Both the position numbers and the translations under genes were made by a program. From a virus: a DNA stretch of 64,000 bases. Position 1 is the stretch's first letter, and each line of letters opens with the position of its first letter. Under the pieces are notes generated by a model. It did not search any database. It was given only the letters and a program-made list of their open reading frames with translations, and was not told the origin of the DNA. Positions 21,569 to 27,389 of this stretch are shown here, one piece after another. The DNA is taken from the IMG/VR virus record IMGVR_UViG_3300021468_000001, positions 1-64,000 of that record; one strand, 5' to 3'.

Positions 21569-21769
21569 TCAATCCTCCTCACTCATTTTCTGCAGCGCAT
21601 CGTTCGCCGCTTTCGCAAGTAACAACCACCCGCCTAGCCGCATCTTTCGCGCAACGTCAACCGCGCTGCTTGCATACTGCCTCCCGCGGCGGATGTTACC
21701 ATCTTCCAGGCAACAAATCACGAGCCGTAAGTACTGCTTCAACATTTCAACTGCTTCTCCCTTCGACAT
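21569..21769 (-). CDS. Small helical protein, unknown
   Basis: 66 aa. Start at 21769 after TGGAGGGGCAGGC. Helices (EAVEMLKQYLRLVICCLEDGNIRRGRQYASSAVDVARKM) have a TPR-like spacing, followed by LLLAKAANDALQKM. Function unknown. Confidence 0.55.
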   Translation of the reverse strand: MSKGEAVEMLKQYLRLVICCLEDGNIRRGRQYASSAVDVARKMRLGGWLLLAKAANDALQKMSEED

Positions 21770-22149
21770 GCCTGCCCCTCCAAAACAGCCCTCCGGGCTT
21801 GTCGAATACGAGCGCGCAACTCTAAAACTACATCACCGCCAAACTCTGTTGAGATTGAAGATAGCAGCCTTGAAGCACGCTCAATCATTCCCGGGTTGCC
21901 CGTAGTAACCGCGGCTTCGAGAACCTCAAGTACTTCACGCTGCCTATTCCTGACAACCTCAACTTGCCTGCGAAGCGTCGAAGTCTCCGCCATCCCATCT
22001 ACTGCCTCAATAAACCGCTCGCAAAACGAAAGGAAGTCGCAGTCGAGGCCCGCGACGATGTAAAGATTACGCAGTGCGTCTATTCGAAGTCCACGTTGCG
22101 CTATCGCCCCTCTTCGTTTTTGCTTTCGCTCCGGGTTGAACCGTATCAT
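21739..22149 (-). CDS. Helical protein, unknown
   Basis: 136 aa. ATG at 22149 (a second ATG one codon earlier is too close to AAAGGAGG). A basic start (RFNPERKQKRRGAIAQRG) precedes coiled-coil-like helices (TLRRQVEVVRNRQREVLEVLEAAV). The C-terminus overlaps the next gene by 31 bases. Family unknown. Confidence 0.55.
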   Translation of the reverse strand: MIRFNPERKQKRRGAIAQRGLRIDALRNLYIVAGLDCDFLSFCERFIEAVDGMAETSTLRRQVEVVRNRQREVLEVLEAAVTTGNPGMIERASRLLSSISTEFGGDVVLELRARIRQARRAVLEGQACRREKQLKC

Positions 22150-22336
22150 CATAGCCTCCTTTTATCCATATTGCCGTAGTAATCTGAGACCCGAACTCTT
22201 GCTCCAGTGCCGCGACTATTCCCCAATTTGCAGGCAATCCCAGTCGCTTGAGCCCGCGCTTCACGCGCCTGCTCCACTGCGCTGCTTTACCGCGACACTT
22301 GTTCAACTCAATCTTTATCTGATGTTTGCTTATCAT
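22067..22336 (-). CDS. Small basic protein, unknown
   Basis: 89 aa. ATG at 22336 with AAAGGATAGAACG upstream. Residues 1-55 (KHQIKIELNKCRGKAAQWSRRVKRGLKRLGLPANWGIVAALEQEFGSQITTAIW) form a helical basic domain. The last 35 residues overlap the next gene and look unstructured (PGAKAKTKRGDSATWTSNRRTA). Confidence 0.55.
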   Translation of the reverse strand: MISKHQIKIELNKCRGKAAQWSRRVKRGLKRLGLPANWGIVAALEQEFGSQITTAIWIKGGYDDTVQPGAKAKTKRGDSATWTSNRRTA

Positions 22337-22587
22337 CGTTCTATCCTTTCGACTCGCCCCGTCGTGAAGTCTGTCAACTTTAAGCCCGGGCCTTCCTGCT
22401 CCACCTTGATCTCCGCTTTCCACCACATTGGCGTCTGCAGTCCAATCACGACTCCCCAGCGCCGCTCCTTCCGAACCACCAAGGCAACCCCCCCCTGCTC
22501 CGCCATCTTGATAGCCCAGGCCAAAGCACCGCGTAAACTCCACCACTTCCGCATCTTTACGCCTGCACCCTCTAGCCTCGCATTCAT
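22333..22587 (-). CDS. Small protein, unknown
   Basis: 84 aa. ATG at 22587 after GGGAGAATCTTC. A helical start (VKMRKWWSLRGALAWAIKMAEQGG) precedes beta strands (ALVVRKERRWGVVIGLQTPMWWKAEIKVEQEGPGLKLTDFTTG). ATGA-coupled to the next gene. Family unknown. Confidence 0.55.
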   Translation of the reverse strand: MNARLEGAGVKMRKWWSLRGALAWAIKMAEQGGVALVVRKERRWGVVIGLQTPMWWKAEIKVEQEGPGLKLTDFTTGRVERIER

Positions 22588-22633
22588 GAAGATTCTCCCA
22601 AAGGAGGCCGTTACGTTGCGGCTCGTCCACCGC

Positions 22634-22858
22634 TCAGTCCAGCTCGGCAAGCTGCGTGCCTACTGTATCCGTCCCATCGGGCTCAGTCGCATGAAACAAC
22701 ACGCCGTTGTCAATCCACCACACGAAGCCGTGATAGTCGTCCATCTTTTCGCCAGACAGCAGGCATTTCCAGCAAGCCTCACAGACCTGCAATTCGCAGC
22801 CGCAGTAGCCTGCTTTCATCTCTTTCTCTGCATCCTTACCGCAAAAGACGCAGTCCAT
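22634..22858 (-). CDS. Cysteine-rich zinc-binding protein
   Basis: 74 aa. ATG at 22858 after AAGGAGGTTTGAG. CVFCG (about residue 3), then YCGCELQVCEACWKC (about 18-32): two CxxC knuckles that should bind zinc. The C-terminal half is acidic. It may be a treble-clef-like adapter. Function unknown. Confidence 0.6.
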   Translation of the reverse strand: MDCVFCGKDAEKEMKAGYCGCELQVCEACWKCLLSGEKMDDYHGFVWWIDNGVLFHATEPDGTDTVGTQLAELD

Positions 22859-22869
22859 CTCAAACCTCC

Positions 22870-23136
22870 TTATAAGGCCGCATCCTCCAGGCATCTTGCG
22901 ATGAATCGGAAAACGTCCACTAATATAGTGAGACGCCACACGTCAGGCTCACGCCCGAAGACCATTCTCGCCAACTCCTTCTTGCTTGGCCCGCGGTGAA
23001 AGCACCAGCGGAATTTTATCACCCGGACTACTCTCCCCTCGCGCCTCCACAGGTAGTAATCTGCGTTCATTACGCCTAGCGGCACCCGCATTTGATACCA
23101 CTTCTCGCCGTCCACTGTTACTTGCCTTGCATTCAT
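22870..23136 (-). CDS. Small protein family B, copy 2
   Basis: 88 aa. ATG at 23136 after GGGAGGCCGAGTG. Paralogue of 11808-12092, which supports the shorter start of that gene. Conserved features are 'QV...G.KWY', 'YYL...GR.V.I..F.W...RGP' and a C-terminal helix. Function unknown. Confidence 0.6.
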   Translation of the reverse strand: MNARQVTVDGEKWYQMRVPLGVMNADYYLWRREGRVVRVIKFRWCFHRGPSKKELARMVFGREPDVWRLTILVDVFRFIARCLEDAAL

Positions 23137-23158
23137 CACTCGGCCTCCCTATAGCAGC

Positions 23159-23692
23159 TCAACACGCCAATTGGCTTTCCAGTTGCTTAACCTGCCTCAC
23201 GCTCCACTTTTCAAACTCGCTGCTGAACCGTCCCGGTGTGCTCCACCTTCCGCGGTGCGAGCCTTCACGCCCGAGACCCCTTCGTTCTAATTCCGCCCAC
23301 GTCCACATACGCGGCGCGCTGCGTTTCCAGGCGCTCCTATCTACTACCGCTAACTGCCGCGTTATCGGCTCCCGCAAGTGGCCAGAGAATCGGAAGCCTG
23401 CGAATGCTCCGTTCATGCGCAGCGACACGTAAAATGACTCCGTTGTCTTCGCGCTGCTTACATACAGGTCTTTCGCGTTGCAGCCCCATCTGGCCAATAT
23501 CAGAAGCACGCACGCCGCGTCGCGCGCATACGTATCCTCTCCCGCTACTAGTCGCCGCAATGCGCAGCGTATGTTGCCTTTCTCTTTCTTCCAGAGCGGG
23601 TCCAACTCCGTCCTTTCCCAGGCCTCCCGCACCAGTTTACGAGCAATGCGCGCCGCCTTGCGCCAAACCTGCCGCCCTAATTCGTCACTCAT
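23159..23692 (-). CDS. Unknown 177-aa protein
   Basis: 177 aa. Start at 23692 after AAGGAGGCAGCGACAG. Helical, basic first half (RKAARIARKLVREAWERTELD, IRCALRRLVAGEDTYARDAACVLLILARWG); beta-type middle (SFYVSLRMNGAFAGFRFSG); basic Trp-rich end. Possibly nucleic-acid-binding. Family unknown. Confidence 0.55.
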   Translation of the reverse strand: MSDELGRQVWRKAARIARKLVREAWERTELDPLWKKEKGNIRCALRRLVAGEDTYARDAACVLLILARWGCNAKDLYVSSAKTTESFYVSLRMNGAFAGFRFSGHLREPITRQLAVVDRSAWKRSAPRMWTWAELERRGLGREGSHRGRWSTPGRFSSEFEKWSVRQVKQLESQLAC

Positions 23693-23707
23693 CTGTCGCT
23701 GCCTCCT

Positions 23708-24157
23708 TCAGCGGCTTGATAAAAACTCCAATTCATAAGCAATCCTTGGCGCTGGCGCTATCTTCACACGAACGCCGTTCACGGTCTGAACAGGCTCTCC
23801 GCGCCGCGTCGTCCAGCCCACAAAATCAAGCCCGGCCCTCTCAACCGCGCCCTTGAGTTTACGGCAAAACCGCTGCCGGCTTTCCTCAACCCGCTTCTTC
23901 AACAATGACAATTTATACTCCAGATCATCTGCCCGTGAAGCCCTCGAAGTCTCCATCTCCACTACATCAATCACATGTTGAGAGTCGCCGTCTATCACCC
24001 AAACAACAAACGGCCTCCCCGTCTTGCTTTTCTCGGACGCTCGCACATAGGCTGTGTATCCAAGTCGCTCCAACGCCGCAGCCACACCTTCTGCCTCTTC
24101 CCTTGTTCGCATTGCATGGAACACCGCAAACTTTTCCGCCTCCGTCTTGCGCTTCAT
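23708..24157 (-). CDS. Unknown 149-aa protein
   Basis: 149 aa. Start at 24157 after AGGGAGGATATA. The first 70 residues form a ferredoxin-like beta-alpha-beta pattern (EKFAVFHAMRTREEAEGVAAALERLGYTAYVRASEKSKTGRPFVVWVID), as in ACT or SPOR-like domains. A coiled coil (LEYKLSLLKKRVEESRQRFCRKLKGAVERAG) and a beta tail follow. Function unknown. Confidence 0.55.
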   Translation of the reverse strand: MKRKTEAEKFAVFHAMRTREEAEGVAAALERLGYTAYVRASEKSKTGRPFVVWVIDGDSQHVIDVVEMETSRASRADDLEYKLSLLKKRVEESRQRFCRKLKGAVERAGLDFVGWTTRRGEPVQTVNGVRVKIAPAPRIAYELEFLSSR

Positions 24158-24167
24158 TATATCCTCC

Positions 24168-24404
24168 CTATATCGCTACGATTATTTCTCTGCGCTCAAC
24201 ACAAGGCCGCTTCTCAAGCGCGATCATCGCACGCTCCCAATTTCTCCACTTCTCCTCGTAGGCCTCCTCCGCCTCACGCCGCGCCCTGTAAACCGTCTTG
24301 CCGCCGTCGTGACTCCACACTACGCCCGGCGGCACGCCTTCGCCGCACCAGACTTTCCCAACGCGCTCCCACCGCGGCCCCATCCCGTTCCGAAACCTGC
24401 TCAT
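24168..24404 (-). CDS. Small protein, unknown
   Basis: 78 aa. Start at 24404 after TAGAGGGGGCGAGCA. A beta N-terminus (WERVGKVWCGEGVPPGVVWSHDGGKTVYRARREAEEAYEEKW) leads into a helix (NWERAMIALEKR). Not recognised. Confidence 0.5.
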   Translation of the reverse strand: MSRFRNGMGPRWERVGKVWCGEGVPPGVVWSHDGGKTVYRARREAEEAYEEKWRNWERAMIALEKRPCVERREIIVAI

Positions 24405-24416
24405 TGCTCGCCCCCT

Positions 24417-24686
24417 CTAAAATTTCCCCCTCCACGCAAACGGGCCTATTACCAATGTTCCTCCTTCGTCCTCTGACCGAGCAGGCACCATCACCGCCTT
24501 CTCCTTCCGAAGTACCTGAGCCAAAATGTCAATGTGCTGACGAACCCATAAGTCCGCTTCAACAAACCCTATAGCCCACTCTATCGCTTCTCGCGCAGTC
24601 TCGCACTGCGATACGCCAAGCGGCGGAACGTCAACTATCCGCCCGTCCCGCCTCACAACTATCGCCAAGTATGCATTCCGCTCCAT
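24417..24686 (-). CDS. Small protein, unknown
   Basis: 89 aa. Start at 24686 after GAGGGAAGAATT. The pattern YLAIVVRRDGRIVDVPPLGVSQCETAREAIEWAIGFVEADLW is beta-beta-alpha, like a small dsRBD or HicB-type fold. The C-terminus is beta-type. Function unknown. Confidence 0.5.
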   Translation of the reverse strand: MERNAYLAIVVRRDGRIVDVPPLGVSQCETAREAIEWAIGFVEADLWVRQHIDILAQVLRKEKAVMVPARSEDEGGTLVIGPFAWRGKF

Positions 24687-24704
24687 AATTCTTCCCTCAA
24701 CCGC

Positions 24705-24962
24705 TCAATCTATTCCGCCTACTGTTGTTTCCACTGCGATTGTCGGATACAGGCGACGTAGCAACCGCTTGAACGCCCCTTCGACTTCGTCCGGGTTTCT
24801 TGGCGCATTGCCCACCGATTCGCAGAGCCGAATTGCTTTCATGCAGTTCCGCACTGCTTCTCCGGCTGTATCGCCCCAGTCTGTCCATCTCCAATCCGTC
24901 CATTCCGCTCGCGCCTTCCATCGCTTCGTTTCCAGCGAGAATTCGATTGATACCTTTATCAT
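24705..24962 (-). CDS. HicB-like small protein, unknown
   Basis: 85 aa. ATG at 24962 after GGAGGACGTGCTG. MIKVSIEFSLETKRWKARAEWTDWRWTDWGDTAGEAVRNCMKAI is beta-beta-beta-alpha. The strand 'W.A...' followed by 'GDTAGEAV.N....I' resembles HicB antitoxin-type N-domains (partial RNase H fold). No HicA toxin gene is adjacent, so the link is weak. Confidence 0.5.
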   Translation of the reverse strand: MIKVSIEFSLETKRWKARAEWTDWRWTDWGDTAGEAVRNCMKAIRLCESVGNAPRNPDEVEGAFKRLLRRLYPTIAVETTVGGID

Positions 24963-25009
24963 CAGCACGTCCTCCAATCCACGACGTTTTTGCGAGCAGG
25001 CGAGTCAGG

Positions 25010-25261
25010 CTATTCACGCCTCAGTATTGCGTCCGTAACTTCCGCCGCCGCGTCGCGCACTTTCTCCATCATCTGGACGGCTTCCTGCAGCACTCGCAGC
25101 AGCTGCTTGGCAGGGCCTTCCGCCCCGCTGCCACTGTGGTCATAAACCGCGTCCTCGAGCGCGGCAAACCACATGAAGACGTTGCACAGACGCCCGCGCA
25201 ATTCCGCCGTGAATTTCTCCGCTTTCTCAATCGCGGCATCATGCTTTGCCTGCCCTTCCAT
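25010..25261 (-). CDS. Helical protein, unknown
   Basis: 83 aa. Start at 25261 after GTAGGAGGCTGGAAA. All-helical (AAIEKAEKFTAELRGRLCNVFMWFAALEDAVYD, AKQLLRVLQEAVQMMEKVRDAAAEV). It resembles the next protein (25273-25482) and family E in character. Function unknown. Confidence 0.55.
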   Translation of the reverse strand: MEGQAKHDAAIEKAEKFTAELRGRLCNVFMWFAALEDAVYDHSGSGAEGPAKQLLRVLQEAVQMMEKVRDAAAEVTDAILRRE

Positions 25262-25272
25262 TTTCCAGCCTC

Positions 25273-25482
25273 CTACGATTTGTCCGCAACCGCGGCGATT
25301 GTCTCCGCGGCCGACCGCAATTCGCCTATTTCACGGAACAAGTCATCCATAGCGCACGACAGGTCGCGCCCGTCACTATAGACCTTGTTCCTGATCGCCT
25401 CAAACTGCGTGGCCACCCTGCGGAGTTGCTCGCGAAACAGCACGAACAAGGCGGTTACTTCTCCGAGTTGTTGCGCTCCCAT
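25273..25482 (-). CDS. Small helical protein, unknown
   Basis: 69 aa. ATG at 25482 after TAGGAGGCCGGAAG, a perfect array-type site. MGAQQLGEVTALFVLFREQLRRVATQFEAIRNKV and MDDLFREIGELRSAAETIAAV look like a two-helix hairpin or coiled coil. A longer in-frame reading to 25908 runs through the repeat region and is not needed. Confidence 0.6.
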   Translation of the reverse strand: MGAQQLGEVTALFVLFREQLRRVATQFEAIRNKVYSDGRDLSCAMDDLFREIGELRSAAETIAAVADKS

Positions 25483-25504
25483 CTTCCGGCCTCCTATTGC
25501 AGCC

Positions 25505-25870
25505 CGACCGCATCCTGTTTTAGGGACGCGCGCGCGCCCGTATATCGCACGCCCGTATATAATATATATAGCCGGTCGCGCTCTGCGTTCCAGGGCGCGT
25601 GCGATCTGCGTTGTCTGCGCCTGCGCACTCCCAGGGGATTTCCCGCCCGCGTATTTGCGCTCGCACAAGTCGCAAGTCGACAGGGTTTTCTGCGAGCATA
25701 CGAGCCGTATGTGCGCGCTCGCGTAGCACGCACCCGCGCCCGCCCGTAGTACGTAGCACGTTTGCCCGCGCCCGTAGTACGTGCGCCCGTAGCACGCGCT
25801 CGCGCCTGTGTAGCACGTGAGCGCGAAAAAAAAGAGCGCGGGGCGGGGCGCCCGCCGCCCACGCCCGCGC
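25505..25870. repeat. GC-rich degenerate repeats with AT-rich core
   Basis: Repeated CGCCCGTAGTACGT / CGTAGCACG units (about 25719-25820) are dense in ACGT, GTAC, CGCG and GCGC palindromes. GCCCGTATAT occurs twice (about 25537-25566), flowing into TATATAATATATATAG. An AT-rich patch inside extremely GC-rich DNA next to iteron-like repeats resembles a replication origin or protein-binding array. Confidence 0.5.
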
Positions 25871-25978
25871 CCACGTGATCCCGTGTCCGTGTCCGCGCGC
25901 CCCACCACGAACGGCGGACGGGGCGGCCCTGTGGCCGCCCGCGCCCGTCCGCGCCCGTGTGGTGGTGGTAGTGATCAT
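25520..25978 (-). CDS. Doubtful ORF across GC-rich repeats
   Basis: 152 aa with an ATGA overlap at 25978. Composition is extreme (Arg, Ala, Thr) and includes repeated units (RAHVLHRRERVLRAHVLRARANVLRTT). Three frames are open here simply because the DNA is so GC-rich. The ATGA coupling favours this frame, but the codon pattern does not make it clearly a gene. Confidence 0.3.
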   Translation of the reverse strand: MITTTTTRARTGAGGHRAAPSAVRGGARGHGHGITWARAWAAGAPPRALFFRAHVLHRRERVLRAHVLRARANVLRTTGGRGCVLRERAHTARMLAENPVDLRLVRAQIRGREIPWECAGADNADRTRPGTQSATGYIYYIRACDIRARARP

Positions 25979-26289
25979 TTTCGCGCGCCCGCCTTCTGCG
26001 CGGTTTTCTGGCCGGCCTGCATTTCGGCGAAGGCCGCGTCCACGACCGCGGCCAGTTTGCCAGAATACGCGAGCGCGGCCAGTTTGTACTTGTCCACCGC
26101 GGCCGCGCCACGTTTCAGTTGCGCGAATTCCGCGCCCGTGTCCACACAGACGCCCGCGCCCGGTTCTGTTCCGTCGCGCTCGTGACGTTCGCGAATGTGC
26201 GCGCGCGCGAGAAGCCAGTACGCGTGCGCCGGCTCGGCATTTTTGCCGTTGCCGTTGCCGTTGTTTCGACCATTGTTCGAGAGTCCCAT
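25975..26289 (-). CDS. Small protein, unknown
   Basis: 104 aa. Start at 26289 after ATAGGAGGTCTTGGG. An Asn/Gly-rich start (MGLSNNGRNNGNGNGKN) precedes helical segments (AYWLLARAHIRERHERDG, AVDKYKLAALAYSGKLAAVVDAAFAEMQAG). Codon use is biased strongly to GCG/CGC, unlike genes at 24 kb. Function unknown. Confidence 0.55.
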   Translation of the reverse strand: MGLSNNGRNNGNGNGKNAEPAHAYWLLARAHIRERHERDGTEPGAGVCVDTGAEFAQLKRGAAAVDKYKLAALAYSGKLAAVVDAAFAEMQAGQKTAQKAGARK

Positions 26290-26313
26290 CCCAAGACCTC
26301 CTATAGGGTTATT

Positions 26314-26406
26314 CTACGCGCGCGTTATACGCGCACCTTTTTCCGCGAACACCGCGGCGACCGCATCTGCCGCCGCACGTAACAGATTGTATTCGTGCTC
26401 GTTCAT
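26314..26406 (-). CDS. 30-residue helical peptide
   Basis: 30 aa. ATG at 26406 after AAGGGGATACGTG. Sequence MNEHEYNLLRAAADAVAAVFAEK and a basic end, an amphipathic helix. The ribosome site and its position between two credible genes support it; size and composition leave doubt. Confidence 0.45.
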   Translation of the reverse strand: MNEHEYNLLRAAADAVAAVFAEKGARITRA

Positions 26407-26417
26407 CACGTATCCCC

Positions 26418-26693
26418 TTATACACGCGCCCGCGTCGCCGCCGACCACCCGCGGCGCGCGTTCCATGTCGCGCCCTCGAGCGCCGTCTGTCGCCCGCCGC
26501 CTGCCGCACAGGCCCAATCCGCGAGCGCGTATCGCAACGCCGCGGATATCACCGACGCCAACGCCGCCGACGCCAACGCCACCACGCCCGCCTTGAACGC
26601 GCTCACGAAGAGCCGCGCGTTGAATCGGTCTTCCACGCCCGCGTTTCGATATGCGCCCGCAAATTCCCGCTTCCAATCCACCGCGTATTCCAT
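26418..26693 (-). CDS. Small protein, unknown (first gene of early array)
   Basis: 91 aa. ATG at 26693 after GTGGAGGTGGTGATC, about 40 bases downstream of a predicted promoter. It contains a hydrophobic Ala-rich segment (AFKAGVVALASAALASVISAALRYALADWACAAGG), possibly a membrane helix, after a polar N-terminus (WKREFAGAYRNAGVEDRF). As first gene of a long early transcript it could be an immediate-early effector (inference). Confidence 0.55.
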   Translation of the reverse strand: MEYAVDWKREFAGAYRNAGVEDRFNARLFVSAFKAGVVALASAALASVISAALRYALADWACAAGGGRQTALEGATWNARRGWSAATRARV

Positions 26694-26740
26694 GATCACC
26701 ACCTCCACATTGTCCGCCGCGGCCCACCCGTGACCGCCAC

Positions 26741-26769
26741 AATATACCCCACGGTCGCCGGACCCGCAA
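26741..26769 (-). promoter_or_regulatory. Early-arm promoter (sigma70-like)
   Basis: On the minus strand TTGCGG (complement of 26764-26769), a 17-base spacer, TATATT (complement of 26741-26746). Transcription would begin near 26734, about 40 bases before the first early gene's ATG at 26693. Confidence 0.6.
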
Positions 26770-26909
26770 ACTTGCCCAAAACAAAAAATCCGCCGCCGCC
26801 GCGGGACGGCCGCAAACCGTTGCGCCACAAGGGGTTGCAAAATTGAAGCGGGGTCCGCAACGGGCCACGCAGCCCTCCACTCTCCTCGATGTATGAAGCT
26901 AAATGGGGC

Positions 26910-26938
26910 TTGCGTGTGGTGGGGTAGGGATGTAGAAT
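26910..26938 (+). promoter_or_regulatory. Late-arm promoter (sigma70-like)
   Basis: TTGCGT (26910-26915), 17-base spacer, TAGAAT (26933-26938). Start near 26945, upstream of AGGGAGGAG and the GTG at 26967. The -35 boxes of both divergent promoters share TTGCG. Confidence 0.55.
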
Positions 26939-26966
26939 AGTGTAGGAGATAGGGAGGAGACGAGAC

Positions 26967-27389
26967 GTGGGGCGAAAGGTAAGGGGGTTAGGGCGCGAGG
27001 TAGTTGAGGCGGTGATAGGGGGGATAGAGCGCGGGATAGAGGTAGGGGACATGGTACAGTTAGCGGTGCTGTGGGGCGAGTTATGGGAGGCGGAGGTAAG
27101 GAGCATGGGGGCAGTGAGGGCGCGGATAGGGGAGGTGAGGGAGCGGTTGGAAGGGGAGGTAGTAAAGCGGTTAGGGGAGGCAGAAGAGGTAAAAGGGAGG
27201 ATGTTAGAGGGGTGTGGGCGGATGATACAGGTGATGGCAGCGCGGCGGTATTTGATGGCGGAGCGTGCTGAGGCAGTAGAGCGTGGCGAGTGGAGGGCGG
27301 ATGGGCGGATAAAGGAGTGGCGCAAGATAGTGGGGGAGGTAGGGCGGTGCGCGAAGAAGAAGAATGGGGGCAAGGCAAGTGACGAATGA
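26967..27389 (+). CDS. Putative small terminase-like protein
   Basis: 140 aa. GTG at 26967 after AGGGAGGAGACGAGAC. All-helical with a coiled coil (VRARIGEVRERLEGEVVKRLGEAEEVKGRM) and a basic tail (CAKKKNGGKASDE). It overlaps the large terminase start by 26 bases, the usual place of the DNA-recognition subunit, but no HTH is obvious. The coding strand is nearly free of C (codons AGG, GGG, ATA, TTA, GTA), very unlike the structural genes that follow. Confidence 0.5.
   Translation: MGRKVRGLGREVVEAVIGGIERGIEVGDMVQLAVLWGELWEAEVRSMGAVRARIGEVRERLEGEVVKRLGEAEEVKGRMLEGCGRMIQVMAARRYLMAERAEAVERGEWRADGRIKEWRKIVGEVGRCAKKKNGGKASDE

Larger units (their letters stand above)
26694..26966. promoter_or_regulatory. 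Divergent intergenic control region
   Basis: A 273-base gap between the two transcription arms. It contains one predicted promoter for each direction (26741-26769 minus, 26910-26938 plus). Between them are GC-rich stretches (CCGCCGCCGCCGCGGGACGGCCGC) and a small A-run (AAAACAAAAAA). No gene is seen in it. Confidence 0.65.

Noticed and set aside
22136-22999. A 287-aa plus-strand frame inside the early array
   Set aside because: It overlaps five minus-strand genes with perfect ribosome sites and has no site of its own.
24705-24962. Complete HicAB toxin-antitoxin pair
   Set aside because: Only a weak HicB-like pattern is present and no HicA-like toxin gene lies next to it.
25505-25870. CRISPR array
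   Set aside because: The repeats are degenerate, of variable spacing and without unique spacers of constant length; no cas genes are seen.
25494-26111. Long alternative minus-strand frames (205 and 211 aa) through the GC-rich repeats
   Set aside because: They overlap the well-started gene at 25975-26289 or extend the good gene at 25273-25482 through repeats; open only because GC-rich DNA lacks stops.
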